Positions 48,350 to 58,949 of a stretch of DNA of 64,000 nt are shown piece after piece (position 1 is the first letter of the stretch; every line of letters begins with the position of its first letter). This DNA is from Vitellaria paradoxa. Lineage: Eukaryota; Streptophyta; Magnoliopsida; Ericales; Sapotaceae. Both the position numbers and the translations under genes were made by a program. The stretch spans positions 33,865,149 through 33,929,148 of the forward strand of contig CM034240.1 of the NCBI GenBank assembly GCA_019916065.1, in the 5' to 3' direction. The notes under the pieces were generated by a model. That model had not been told where the DNA came from, made no database searches, and worked only from the letters and a program-made list of their open reading frames with translations.

Positions 48350-50074
48350 TGACCGCTTCTAAATAGTGTATCTAAACTAACCCCCAAGTCTAAGGGTGTG
48401 CGGTGTAATTTTAACTTGATGAGACCGAGGTCGAATCCACAAGGAACTATGAGATTGAACACTAGGGTTTTCTAAGTTCTTCTACCTATTGGTTTCTTTT
48501 TAAAAATAGAAAAAGAAAGTAAGAAAATTTATTTTGGGTTTTGAAAAGTGTTGATTAACTAACTAGTAAACAAATAAACTAAATTGCAAGAATTGAACTA
48601 GACTAAGATTCAAGAATTAATTTACTTCTATTCTAATTAATGGAAAAGCAAAATTCAAAATTAAACTAAACTAAAATAATGAAAGTAATAAAATTATGCA
48701 TTCAAAATAATTAAAGATCTTGATCTAACCTTTAAATTTGGGTGGATTCACTAGTTCATGATTTGATATGTTTTTATCTTAGTTTAAGTTTCACGTAAAG
48801 GAAAAATAAACTGGAAGTTATCTTCGTGAAAACATTTTTAGATTCCAAAACACGGTTTTCAAATCTTGTTTAGGATTAGAAACCCAGAAAATATTGTAAT
48901 ATTTCATTTTGGGACTCAGATCTAATTTACTTATTTCAAAATTATTAAGAAACATTTAATCAAGAGTTCTTATTAGTGATTATAGAGGATATGATCAAAA
49001 AAACTTGTTTTTGAAACTTTTGAAAATAAATAATACAGATCTGAAAATTGAAAACCCATACGTGCAAGTTTTCACTTTGTGTGTATGGATCTACGCACAT
49101 CTCGTCAATTATAATGATCCACCCATCATTACTAGGTTAGATCAAGAATAAAAATTTAACCTAACATGGATGAAACAATAAAACAACAAATAAAAATACA
49201 ATACAAAAGCAAAAGAATATTCATTGAATAAAATGAAACACGTACCATTCTTTGTAATGAACTAAACTTGAATCTAAAAGCAATAAAAAACTCTCCAAAA
49301 ACTAAATTAAAACTCTCTATAGTAACCTATTGTAATGAAAAATTAAACTGAAAAATACGGAGCAAAGCGTAGTTGAGAAGTCCTCTTTTCGGCCGTCAAA
49401 GCTACATATATATAGAGGAGATGAAAAACCCTAAACATTTAATATATCCGTGCAAATGAACCTTCTATGGTCTGGACCAAAGTGTACTTCCTTTTTAATT
49501 CGTGTCTTGCTTCTGATAGCTTTCTGTCCTCAACTTTCAATGTGATTTTGACCTCAAAGATGATGGATTCAGGTTTCGTCTAAAATACAAAAGTTGTAGC
49601 CCTTTGAGTTTTCTTTTCAACCCAAAAAGAATTAGGTCAATCAAAATTGTGAGAAAAAAGATATGGTCAAAAAACTAATAGGGTGTCAAGCTGGAACTTC
49701 TACTGCACAGCACTTCAACCATCTTGAACTTTGGACTATTTTCTTCTCCTCGGTGGCCATGGTAACTGATCTCATCCCTTGGGATGGCTCTTGGGATGTT
49801 GAGGAAGTCTTGAAAGTGATTGGACATATTGGCTTTTTTGTCTTCAAGCTCATTTCTCCCTGCATGCCAAGTGTTCGGTGAAATGCCTTAAAAACAGTAA
49901 CTTCTTCAGTCTCTTCACCACTGCTTATTTTGATAATTTTTTGTTTTTCTCTGCATTTTGAAAATAAAATACCATAAATTACAAAACATAATTGAAACTT
50001 TAAAATTAATTGAATAAATGCATGATTTATGTTTTAAATTATGCTTTGTAATTACACTTTTTCAGGTGTAATCA
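48350..50074 (-). mobile_element. Solo LTR C of an Athila-like gypsy family, 1725 bp, TSD AAGAA
   Basis: On the plus strand it runs TGACCGCTTCT...GGTGTAATCA and is flanked by AAGAA at 48345-48349 and AAGAA at 50075-50079. There is no internal region, PBS or polypurine tract, so it is a solo LTR left by LTR-LTR recombination. The start region (CCCCCAAGTCTAAGGGTGTGCGGTGTA...GACCGAGGTCGAATCCACAAGGA) is homologous to the LTR of element D. A minus-strand TATA box lies near 49405-49415. The 72-aa plus-strand ORF at 49663 and other small ORFs within it are chance. Confidence 0.92.
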
Positions 50075-50504
50075 AAGAATCGAGAAAGAGAAAGGAGAAG
50101 GAAAAAAGAAAGGAGAAAGAAAGAGAAAGAGGGAAAGAGAATAGAGAGAGGAGAGAAAAAGATGAATGAGAAAGTAAAGACTTAAATTTAGGAATAGCGG
50201 GGTTTTGATATTTTTGACGTTGTGATCGTCGTGGTAGTGTCGGATCGTGGTAATTCGGTCCAGGATGAAAAATACGAAAGGCTGAAGTTTCAAACTTTTG
50301 AGATTTCTTCACAATTTCTTCTTCTTTTCTTTGAATTTGAGGTAGGGGATTTATTCTTATAATTAAAATTTAGTATTTTGTATAACGACATCATAATAAT
50401 ATATATAATTCCATTACATGATTGTTTTGATAATGCGAGAGAATGTGAAATAATGGGATTATTGTTCATATTATAATTTTGTGTACCTACATAAAAAAAG
50501 GTTG

Positions 50505-51005
50505 AGACGTTATATGTGTGGCTGCAGGTTATAAGGGTAGCAAAGGGAATAGCCTGCGTGGCTTGTTAAGGTGTCATAAAGGAGGCTGGGGGTTATAAGG
50601 GTGGTAAAGGGAATAGGCTGCGTGGCTTGTTGAGGCATCATAAAAGAGGCTAGGGGTTATAAAGGTGGCAAAAGGAATAGCCTACGTGGCTTGTTGAGGC
50701 ATCATAAGGGTGGCTGGGAGTTATAAGGGTGGCAAAGGGAATAGCTTGTGTGGCATGTTAAGGTGTTATAAGGGTGGCAATTAAGGTGTTATAAGGGTGG
50801 CAAAGAGAATAGCCTACATAGCTTGTTGAGGCATCATAAGGATAGCTGGGGGTTATAACGGTGGCAAAGGGAATAGCTCGTGTGGCATGTTGAGGTGTTA
50901 TAAAAGTGGTAAGAGGTTATAAGGGTGGCAAAGGAAATAGCCTGTGTAGCACGTTAAAATGTTATAAAGGTGGCAAGGTATTATATGAGGATGGCAAGGA
51001 AGTAA
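50505..51005 (+). repeat. Minisatellite of about 64 bp in B's 3' LTR, about 7.5 units
   Basis: Same unit as in the 5' LTR (43500-43870) but about two units longer. It includes a short irregular unit near 50760-50800 where GGTGTTATAAGGGTGGCAA is repeated twice in quick succession. Variation in number between LTRs of one element shows change after insertion or during reverse transcription. Confidence 0.85.
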
Positions 51006-51409
51006 CTTTGTATGCTCAGTTTCACTAATTAATCATTTATTCCGTGCTGTTTTTATATAATTTATATGATAATGAATAATCTTGCGTGGGCGTTTCACTG
51101 TTTATTTATTTGATTTATACTATTATCACATGTTTTATATGACAATGACATTTACTTTGAGCACTTAGTTTTTATTTTTATATGAAAGTACTTGTTGAAA
51201 TTATTTGAATATTTTTCCTACTGGGCTTAGCGGCTCATCCTGTTTCATGGGTTTTATACAAAGAAACCGTTTGATAACAAAAAGTGAGGCTGGCAGATGT
51301 TAGCGGCCGACCGAGACCGATGATTAATTGTTAGTATAAAGGAACTTATGTAATAAGTCTGGATATTATACTCTGATTTTATTGTTAAAATTCAGAGCAT
51401 TACAACTCT

Positions 51410-51847
51410 CATGTTATCAATATAGATTATTGCACTCTAAGTGTTTGATTTGGAACAACAACCAAGTGAACTTGATTTTTAACCGAATTAGTTAGTCATT
51501 GTTCTCCTTGAAAATCCATAGAAATTACTACTTGAATTAGTTTGGTCCAAGTCTTTTTTTTATAGTTGTTTTCATTTAATCAAATTTTCTTCGATAATTT
51601 CAATTTGGATTTAATTGCCACCTTCTTGATGTTTGACAAAATGCCTAGATAAGATTCATTTTCAAAACTCAAAATAATTTTCTTTGATTTTTCTTGTGTG
51701 ACACCTACTACTTGAGAGAAGAAGAATTGTGAGTTTAATACACCTCTCCCTGTGGGTATGACTGGTACTTTACTGTTATAAATTTAAATTACTATATTGG
51801 ACCACCTTGCACTTGGGGTATAAATCCACATTGCGGAATGCTAAGCA
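51410..51847 (+). mobile_element. 5' LTR of element A, second part
   Basis: It continues the LTR begun at 41108 after element B. It ends with CCACCTTGCACTTGGGG...ATCCACATTGCGGAATGCTAAGCA, the reverse-complement homologue of the starts of LTRs C, D and F (CCCCCAAGTGCAAGGGTGTG). A PBS follows at 51852. Confidence 0.8.
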
Positions 51848-51851
51848 ATTT

Positions 51852-51869
51852 TGGCATCATTGCCGGGGA
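51852..51869 (+). other. Primer binding site of element A (tRNA-Asp type, decayed)
   Basis: TGGCATCATTGCCGGGGA corresponds to the known plant gypsy PBS TGGCGCCGTTGCCGGGGA (complement of tRNA-Asp 3' end), with three transitions. The position directly after the LTR end supports it. Confidence 0.85.
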
Positions 51870-52092
51870 GAGCAATTGTTCGTGCACAATTCGGAGCTAG
51901 TCTTGAATCATCAAGCATTTGAGAATATTCTTTCCTATCTCTATTCTATTACTTAATAGTTTTTCTTTATGTTTGCATTGTATCATATTGCATTTACTTG
52001 CTATTTAGTTAGTTTGCATTGCATTTTGTTTAGCTTACATTTTTAGCTTAGTTTTTCAATTCTGATTTATTTTCTTTAAGTTTTACATTTTA

Positions 52093-53121
52093 ATGATGAA
52101 CATGGGTTTCAATGCATGCACATATAGTTGGCCCAATACCACCTATTCACATGTTGGTTATCTAGAGGAGATTTATGGCACATATTTTGTTCTAAAAACC
52201 ACACATATGCTACCATCATATTTTGGGCATGAGCATGAGGACCCTCGCAGCCATCTTGAAAACTTTGTGTTGGCTTGCATGCATAGAACTAATGGTTGCT
52301 TTAATTTTTTTGTTATGTCATTGCATGAGGTTACTTTGGATTGGTACTATGCTATTAATTTACATATTCAGTCTTGGGAGGATTTGTCAAATGCATTTTA
52401 CTTTCACTTTTCCACCATCCATCAGACATACATCCTCCAATTTCAATTAAAATCTTTTTATCAAAAAGCGGGTGAGATGTTCTATAAATGTTGGGAAAGG
52501 TTTAACAATATTTTACAATCCTACCCAAGCCATCATTTAGAGTTGGTGTGCATTTTGAGTTACTTTTTTCATGGTTTGTGTGAAGACACATGCCACACTC
52601 TTGATGAGATTCTTGATCTTACACCAGATATAGCATGGCACTATCTTGAGTCCCTTAATGAAAACATGAGACTTGAGGGAGATTTTGAGCATGATATTGC
52701 ATCCAACACTTATGACACCACATCAAATGCTGACTCTACATGCTCACATCTCACACCACTTATGGAGATTAAGCATCATGATCATGAGACTTCATTTGCA
52801 TATGATGTCCTGCCTTTTGAGTCCACTATAAGGTCTTACTTTGTCTTAGACACACTTCTTAATGTTTTTCTAGAAACTTGTCCCCATGACCTTGAGCATT
52901 CATTGATTAATTTTTCTATTGCGAGTCTTAAGGGAAACAGTGAGGTTGTTGAGGAAACATTGTATGAGGTTACCACATTTGAGCCCACATACACCTATAC
53001 TAGTGGTCCTAGCCCCACATCACCCATATCTAAGGTTGATTGGTCATTGTTTAATGATGTTGATACACCTTTGGAGACCATCGATTTAGTGGATGGTATG
53101 AGGGTGAGTCCACGGCTCTAA
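52093..53121 (+). CDS. Gag-like ORF of element A, 342 aa, longest open frame in the window
   Basis: Seen: an open frame from ATG 52093 to a stop at 53121. Residues about 40-190 match the plant gypsy retrotransposon gag/capsid domain: FGHEHEDPRSHLENF, MSLHEVTLDWYY (family LFPFSL.DKA..WL), SWEDLSNAFYFHFS, LQLKSFYQKAGEMFYKCWERF and FFHGL. The C-terminal 150 residues are acidic and Ser/Thr-rich, with no zinc knuckle or protease. After the stop the same style of protein continues in another frame (NSFDRVLSFTHTKSPKDIS) to about 53220, so a frameshift near the end is likely. Known: capsid proteins package the element RNA. Position: 240 bp after the PBS, as expected for gag. Whether pol follows cannot be told, because element D begins at 53357. 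It may be a gag-only non-autonomous element. Confidence 0.75.
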   Translation: MMNMGFNACTYSWPNTTYSHVGYLEEIYGTYFVLKTTHMLPSYFGHEHEDPRSHLENFVLACMHRTNGCFNFFVMSLHEVTLDWYYAINLHIQSWEDLSNAFYFHFSTIHQTYILQFQLKSFYQKAGEMFYKCWERFNNILQSYPSHHLELVCILSYFFHGLCEDTCHTLDEILDLTPDIAWHYLESLNENMRLEGDFEHDIASNTYDTTSNADSTCSHLTPLMEIKHHDHETSFAYDVLPFESTIRSYFVLDTLLNVFLETCPHDLEHSLINFSIASLKGNSEVVEETLYEVTTFEPTYTYTSGPSPTSPISKVDWSLFNDVDTPLETIDLVDGMRVSPRL

Positions 53122-53356
53122 TTGTTTCAAACTCTTTTGACCGTGTACTTTCCTTCACCCATACTAAGAGTCCAAAAGACATTAGTCCAATATGTGTGCA
53201 TATGATGCTCATGTTACCCTGATCAATTAGGTTGTTCTTTAGAGTCTTAAGACTCCTTCTGAGACTGAAAATATCAGTTGGCCTGAAGAGTTTTGCATGG
53301 AGTTTGTCTCACCTATATCATTCACTTGTGCACTTAAGAGTGAGAGTGATACACGC

Positions 53357-55078
53357 TGACCGCATGTAGAATGTGCGTCGAATTAACCCCCAAGTGCAAG
53401 GGTGTGCAGTGTAGTTTTAACTCGGTGAGTCCGAGGTCGAATCCACATTGAACCTAAAACTTTAGTTTCTAAGTTATCAAGAATGCTCAAAATTCAAATA
53501 CTAGGGAAATTGTAAGAGTTCTCTACCTAAGTTCGAAAGGTAGTAAATTCAAAACTTAACTAAACCTGAACAAAAATTAAATAAAGACAGTTGCCAAAAA
53601 GAAATTCTTAAATAAAAATATCTTATAATTTCAAAAATGCTTAAATGTAAATTCAAGAATAAAAAAAAAATTTCTAACCTAATCAAGATTTCAAGAAAAC
53701 AAACAATTAATTAAAAATCAAATTCAAGATAATTTAAAGAATTCAAGATTAAGAAGTTCTTGATCCAATTTCACAAGTTCGGGTAGTTTACTACTTCACT
53801 ACGGATGTGTTAAAACACCAATCTATAGTTCACGTCAAAGAAGCTATAGATTGGGAAAAGTACTCTCATTAAAGTTCCAAAAATGTCTGATACTCAGTTT
53901 TAAAATCACGTTTCATTATGGATAATAAAACTAGAAAGATTTTCTAAGAAAACATTCGGTTTCATACCTGAATTAAGGTTTGTTCAGAAATTATTAAGAA
54001 AATTATATTCAAGAGATTTTACTAGTGATAATAGAGAATATAGTCAAAAACTATTGTTTTCGAAGACTTTTCAAACAACCAAAACTAGATTTATTTTCAA
54101 AATCAATTTTAATTTGCCCAAAATTATTAAATCAATTTGTACCCAAAAACTTTTACCAGTGATTACAGAGAATATAGTCAAAGGTTTTCGTTTTCGAAGG
54201 TGTTTGAAACAAAATAAAATGATTTCTACAATCGTAGATCACTCCTTAAAGGTTCTTACAAACCATGCGATGGATCTACGCACATCCCTTCATTTTTCAT
54301 AAACTACCCTTCCTTGATTCATTGAATCAAGAACTAGGGTTTTATGCTAGTTCCATAACGAAAACAAAACACCCAACCATATAATAAAGCATGAACTAAA
54401 GATTAATAAGACTAAAGGGAAGAAGAATAATCTGAGATTGAACTATTAAAAATATTCAAAATCGTGTACCGTACTTCGAAGAACATAATGAACAACGAAC
54501 AATAACCAAAGCTGAAACAACGCCAAAGAATGCTATACACAACTTGCAAATCATCCTCAAAAACTCTATGAAAACTCACTCTAAAATCCGAAAAAGAACT
54601 CAAGAAAGTGGGAAAAATTGATGGAAGAAGAATGAGATATCTCCCCTAGGCGGCTATTCATCGGGTTTTTATAAACCATGCAAGAAACCCTAAAATACGA
54701 GCAAAAGAAACGGACATCGCGTCTTCTGGCGTCCAGACGGGAAGTCTAGCGTCCGGACGGCAGTGTGCTGGTCATGTGCTTGCGTTCGGACGGGAAATCT
54801 AGCGTCCGGACGGCAGTGTGGTTCCTTCTTCAGATTCTTCTAGCTTTTTACTCTCTTGTCTTGAAGGTATCCGGACACCCACTCCTCTCGAGCTATCCTT
54901 CATCATATATTCTCCATCTTTGGCACTCCCAAGTGTGTCTATTTCGACATTTTCACTACAAATAAGCAAAATAATCTGTATTAGTAAAAACATTAACAAA
55001 ACACATGAATAAACTAAGAAAATGAATGATTTTGTGTTAAAATAGAGGTTTTGCAATTACACTTTTCAAGTGTAATCA
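53357..55078 (-). repeat. 3' LTR of element D, 1722 bp
   Basis: On the plus strand it runs TGACCGCATG...CAAGTGTAATCA. In the element's own direction it starts TGATTACACTTGAAAAGTGT, a small hairpin, and ends GCGGTCA. It is homologous to the solo LTR C (1725 bp) and, more distantly, to LTRs A and F. A minus-strand TATA (GGTTTATAAAAACCC near 54668-54682) marks the promoter, preceded by the GTCCGGAC repeats at 54729-54824. Confidence 0.88.
54729..54824. repeat. GCGTCCGGACGG dyad repeats upstream of LTR D promoter
   Basis: Two tandem blocks of about 55-60 bp each hold two copies: GCGTCCAGACGGGAAGTCTAGCGTCCGGACGGCAGTGTG, then GCGTTCGGACGGGAAATCTAGCGTCCGGACGGCAGTGTG (described here as pairs of 12-bp motifs). 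The core GTCCGGAC is self-complementary. In the minus-strand reading they lie about 50-140 bp upstream of the TATA box. Confidence 0.8.
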
Positions 55079-55115
55079 CACCCCCCAACTAAGGCATTGC
55101 TAGTCCCTAGCAATG
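55079..55115 (-). other. Polypurine tract of element D with adjacent hairpin
   Basis: Minus strand: GTTGGGGGGTG at 55089-55079 abuts the LTR start, as required for plus-strand priming. Just upstream in the element (55115-55095) is CATTGCTAG-GGA-CTAGCAATG, a perfect 9-bp stem with a 3-nt loop. Confidence 0.8.
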
Positions 55116-56989
55116 GTTTTATTCAATTTATTATAACTGCTATCCTACTTCTCTTTTCGTTGGAAACATGGCTACACTTAGCTACGTGTAGCAAGCCCTT
55201 TAAACCCCTAGGTTCCCCCTAGTGGACGAGTAAGGTCTCGTGAGGGTTTGCAGTGAATCTACCCACAAAATTCCTAAATTAGCTCAAGGGGTGGTAAACA
55301 ACACTTCAATAGTTCCTATTTTATCTTCAATGTGAAATAAGTGACTTAAGCTCAAAATTTTTGCATAAATCCCCGAAAATTTGATAAGACTATCCTACTA
55401 TATTGATTATGCAATTTCCAGAATGTGAGTTCATATTATTCAATCAACATGCCTATCCTGTATGCTGACAAACTCTGGTCTCTACTTCAAATCTTACCCA
55501 GTTGTTCACTCTTCAAAGAAAAAACCACTCAATGAAGGTTGCTCTCAAGGTTCATGCAAGAGTGCAAAGTCAAATAATGCTATGAACCAAAACACAGGGA
55601 TGATAAAAGAAACTTAAGCGCATAATATCACATAGCTTCATGAACGGAATGTATTAATGCATATACGAGAATACCACAATCTTTCACATGAAATGGATCA
55701 ATGTTCTTAAAAATGCCTTTCACCTAAAGTTCGTTAGGTCTTTACTAGGTTGTAACGGGGCTTGGGGTAGTGGTTAACCAAATGATGGATATGGAAATTC
55801 AAAGTGCATGCCTGAGGCCTGAAGTGCTTGTATATTAAAATACTGCCCCCCAACTTTCTCCTTTCAACTCCTTGAATACCAACATTGAACCCTTTTTTTT
55901 TTTTAGTGGACCAAAAAGCTTTGAAGCTCATACAAGCATGTCCCCACTTGCATATCTATATAATATATTTAATTTTTTCTTACTTATTATTTTTTTAATC
56001 ACCAATTTCACACTTATGCACCTCAAAACGTATTGCACTACATCCCCTAACATGCAAAGGTTGGCTCGCCTACTTATCTAAAGCTTATGAAGGTAAATTG
56101 TGTGGTTCCAAAGAAAAATTATATATATATATTTATTATTATTATTATTTTTTAAAAGGCTTCAACTTGGTTCCAAGGATAATAAATTCAAAGAAGGGTA
56201 ACAGGCTTTCAAATAGTAGAATGATGGCCTAACATCCTTCCATAGGTTACCATCATTTTTTCAAAGTCATTGATCCATCCATGCAATTAAAAAATAGTAA
56301 CCCGTTGCATTTAATACCAAAACAAGATAATGAAATGAAGCTAAGAAGAAAATGTGAGATAGAAAGAAAATATGATATAGAATATATGCTCAATCCTGTC
56401 AAGAATAACGGTTTAGGCTCAAAATCTCACAAATGATAGGTTCATAAGTCTCCACCTATGTTTTGGCATACATGATCGACTATGTTTCATGAACTCTACT
56501 CCCTAACAATCTGTTATTACACTAATCTCAAGTGAAGAGTCTACCATTCATTTGAGAAATTTATACTCAATTTTTAACTTTAGTTACCTATCCACAATTG
56601 TCATTCAAACATTTCCTATGTCCATGATTATTACCACCCTTAAACTAGTTATACACCCCCCACATTAGTCACTATATGATAAAGAATTTTAATGCCATAA
56701 AAGGATTTTAAGCAATGCCCTCCCCCCAACTAAAGTCACACATTGTCCCCAATGTGTATTGTAAAACCAGAAATAGTGCAGAGGAGGCGACTAAAACATA
56801 AATGAGCGTGAATGTAAGTGATAAATGAAGTGGAGGTGAGCACCGACATAAAATAAAATAAAGGACATAAACAAAAATATATAAAAAGGGTAAATATTAC
56901 CTCATCCTACCGTCAGGTAAAGTGAGTGCATCATGAACAACAGTAAAGATTTGGCTGGAAGGCTCTAGTAACTGGGTAGCGTCCACAGT
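55116..56989 (-). other. Untranslated 3' region of element D
   Basis: No coding similarity. It contains a second hairpin-plus-purine module at 56720-56757 and an (AT)/(ATT) microsatellite near 56118-56152. The remainder is AT-rich with no recognisable motif. Confidence 0.6.
56720..56757 (-). other. Second hairpin/polypurine module in element D
   Basis: Minus strand reads ACACATTG-GGGA-CAATGTGT (a perfect 8-bp stem) followed by GACTTTAGTTGGGGGGAGG. The layout hairpin - TTAGTTGGGGGG repeats the module next to the LTR at 55079-55115. It is about 1.6 kb upstream of the real polypurine tract and could be an internal (central-type) plus-strand primer. Confidence 0.6.
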
Positions 56990-57500
56990 TCACTTCCTCT
57001 CCTCACTCTCACCATTCCCATCAGATACCTCTTCTAAAGGTGGCATATCATCAAAGTAATCCTTGAATGATGTGATGGATAGGTGGTCCCAATTAGTGGG
57101 TGGGGCATTAGGCCACTCTTGAGCTATAACAATTTCCGCCCATTCCATTCTAACATTAATTTCTAAGTCAACTTCATCCCACTAGGCAGCCTCAAAGAAT
57201 TGATAGGGTGCTAAGGTTAAAATTAGGGGAACAAACTCAGGTAAGGGTAGGAAATTTCCTTCTAGAAAGTATTTATCAAGCAATGCTTCTAAACTACCCT
57301 CAGAGCTCTCAGGGTCACTCTCTGCAGAGCTATCAGATTGCCATTCCCCTAAACTACCCTCATAGCCCTCAGAGTCACTCTCGTCCCTACTACTGAATGA
57401 TAACACATCCCACTTACGTTTGCAACGCTTAACATTACTCACATTATCATCCTTAGCATGTATAGCTGTAGTCAAATCAGTCAAAGAAGACCTGTGCTTT
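56990..57500 (-). pseudogene. Acidic accessory ORF of element D, one stop
   Basis: The minus-strand frame runs from about 57500 to a stop at 56992-56990. About 100 residues are open (TDLTTAIHAKDD, KRCKRKWDVLSFSSRDESDSE, then Ser/Glu/Asp-rich repeats GSLGEWQSDSSAESDPESSE). A single TAG near 57182 follows, and about 63 further residues (WDEVDLEINVRMEWAEIVIAQEW, SFKDYFDDMPPLEEV) before the final stop. There is no ATG at the start; instead the frame follows CTTTTGTTTATGAAAGCACAG, which looks like a plant 3' splice site. Inferred: it is a downstream exon of the env-like transcript. I recognise no family. It is unusual as a gypsy component. It could also be a captured host fragment; coding style (low stop count, acidic Ser runs) argues that it was once translated. 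Confidence 0.5.
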
Positions 57501-57679
57501 CATAAACAAAAGATATATAATTTAAAACATGATGCAAGTAAAATGATGTGAGCATGAAGCCAATAGGAAAACACAATAAGATACTAGAAAAATAAATCAA
57601 GAGCATAATGAAAGTACAATAAAAGTAACCAAAATACTTGAGTTTAGGATTACAAATCTTGAAACTAAAGGTTCAGTCC

Positions 57680-58909
57680 TAACTTACAAAATGAAGTTTG
57701 CTAATGAAACAAAAACAAAAATAAATAAGATACACAAATGAAACTCCTCTAAGCTGATGGTGGAGGATGATGTGAATCACAAAGGTGATCCAAGATGCTC
57801 TACAGAAGATACATTTGTATGTGTTGTTACTGTTGAATATCCTATTGTTTCTGATACATCTGCATGAGCAATGCATGATCTCTCTCCTAATTTTGTTCAA
57901 GGCGATCGAATTGTTTCGCCAAATCTACCATGAAAATGTGAGGCTCATCCTCCTCAGCTTCTAGATGTTCAGATCCACTCCCCTCTTCCATATGGCTCGT
58001 AGCTGGCTTCTTCTTCGTGCTTATTGCCACATGACCCCGAGATTTAGCATAAGATGTGGTAGTAAGGGGTTTAAGTCTAAGGGTTGTGGGTAAATCATCC
58101 ATGATACGTGCACCCCTTCGGCGGAATATGTCTGTTAATGATCCCCCAAATGGAATGCTAAACTAACTTCCCAGATGGTCAAAGGTGTATGCAATTTGAT
58201 GCCAGATAAAAGAAGGTAGATCGATGGACATCCCAGTCTTAACGGCATAGATCAATCGAGCCCGTGGGGGATAACAATCAAAATTCGTAGTCTGAGGTAA
58301 GAGATTTGTGCATGAAAACATATGAAGAACCCAATATTTGGCATTGAGAGCAGAAAGTGGTTGTTTATACTCCCCAGTCCACTGTTGATTATCAAACAAA
58401 ATTTCTCTTGTTATTATTGGTAAAGGCGGATTTCCTTTTATCAGGTAGGTGAATTTAGGATTCTGCACTCGAGGTAATTGAAATACTTCTGCAAAGTCAT
58501 CTGGGGTTAAGTGAATCTCAACACCTCGGACCCACCCAGTCAACTTTTCTCGTCCCCTCCTCTGGTTTATTGAATTTGGTTTTATGTTTGTAAAAAACTC
58601 CCAAACAAGATCAATAATGCAGGAGGCGGGGAATTGGGCAAGATGTAACCACTATCGGCCCTCAAAGTTTTGAAAGAGCCGATATTCTTCACCACGAAAT
58701 TGATCAATCTGCCAAAATCTCTCAATTACCACAGGTTTATGACACCACATATCATCATACTTAAGTTCAGCTTCCAAATTGCAAAATCGGTTACAATCAA
58801 ACGACGGGGTTCCCAATTGCCTATTAGCTCTCTTCTTGGTGCGTGAAGCCATTGAACTATAAAAAGGGAAAATATTGATATACATGATCAGAATAATCCC
58901 TATCTCCAC
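57680..58909 (-). pseudogene. Env-like ORF region of element D
   Basis: Read on the minus strand: MASRTKKRANRQLGTPSFDCNRF opens near 58850, followed by ELKYDDMWCHKPVVIERFW. After a stop come WVRGVEIHLTPDDFAEVFQLP and a long open stretch (58543-58163) with NAKYWVLHMFSCTNLLPQ and ARLIYAVKTGMSIDLPSFIWHQI. A further stop precedes MDDLPTTLRLKPL and an acidic, Gln-rich end (EEGSGSEHLEAEEDEPHIF, LAKQFDRLEQN). Known: many plant Athila/Calypso-type elements carry such a 3' ORF downstream of pol, with a conserved VRG..VDFSPE..N...GLP segment; it is usually called env-like, though function as an envelope is unproven. I see no convincing transmembrane segment in the visible part. Stops make this copy inactive. 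Confidence 0.7.
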
Positions 58910-58949
58910 ACAAATTCAGTGGCCCACTACGAATAAAGAATTATAATAC

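Larger units (their letters stand above)
42443..51404 (+). mobile_element. Element B: Ty3/gypsy LTR retrotransposon, complete ends, TSD ACTCT
   Basis: Both LTRs begin TGTAATGACCCCAAAATTT and end in TTACA. ACTCT precedes the element (42438-42442) and follows it (51405-51409), a perfect 5-bp target duplication. The PBS (44292-44305) matches initiator tRNA-Met and a polypurine tract precedes the 3' LTR. The internal region is only about 3.6 kb and coding is decayed. The LTR motif ACTGGGCTTAGCGGCTCATCC and the GAGGACGAAATTTTTATGAG sequence before the 3' LTR are typical of plant chromoviruses (Tekay/Del-like). B sits inside the 5' LTR of element A and itself carries a SINE and a solo LTR. Confidence 0.92.
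47929..51404 (+). repeat. 3' LTR of element B, split by solo LTR C
   Basis: It starts TGTAATGACCCC and ends ...GAGCATTACA at 51404. Removing the solo LTR (48350-50074) and one 5-bp TSD leaves about 1746 bp. It lacks the SINE found in the 5' LTR and has about two more minisatellite units. Its sequence around 48345/50075 joins to give GAAAGAAGAATCGAGAAAG, matching GAAAGAAGAATTGAGAAAG in the uninterrupted 5' LTR near 42852. Confidence 0.9.

Noticed and set aside
50052..50312. Ser/Phe-rich minus-strand ORFs of 73-86 aa
   Set aside because: They are the complement of the purine-rich tract of LTR B and end inside the solo LTR junction; not genes.
57182..57484. Treating the acidic ORF as an independent host gene
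   Set aside because: It lies inside element D between the env-like ORF and the LTR, in the same orientation, with no own start codon; better read as part of the element.
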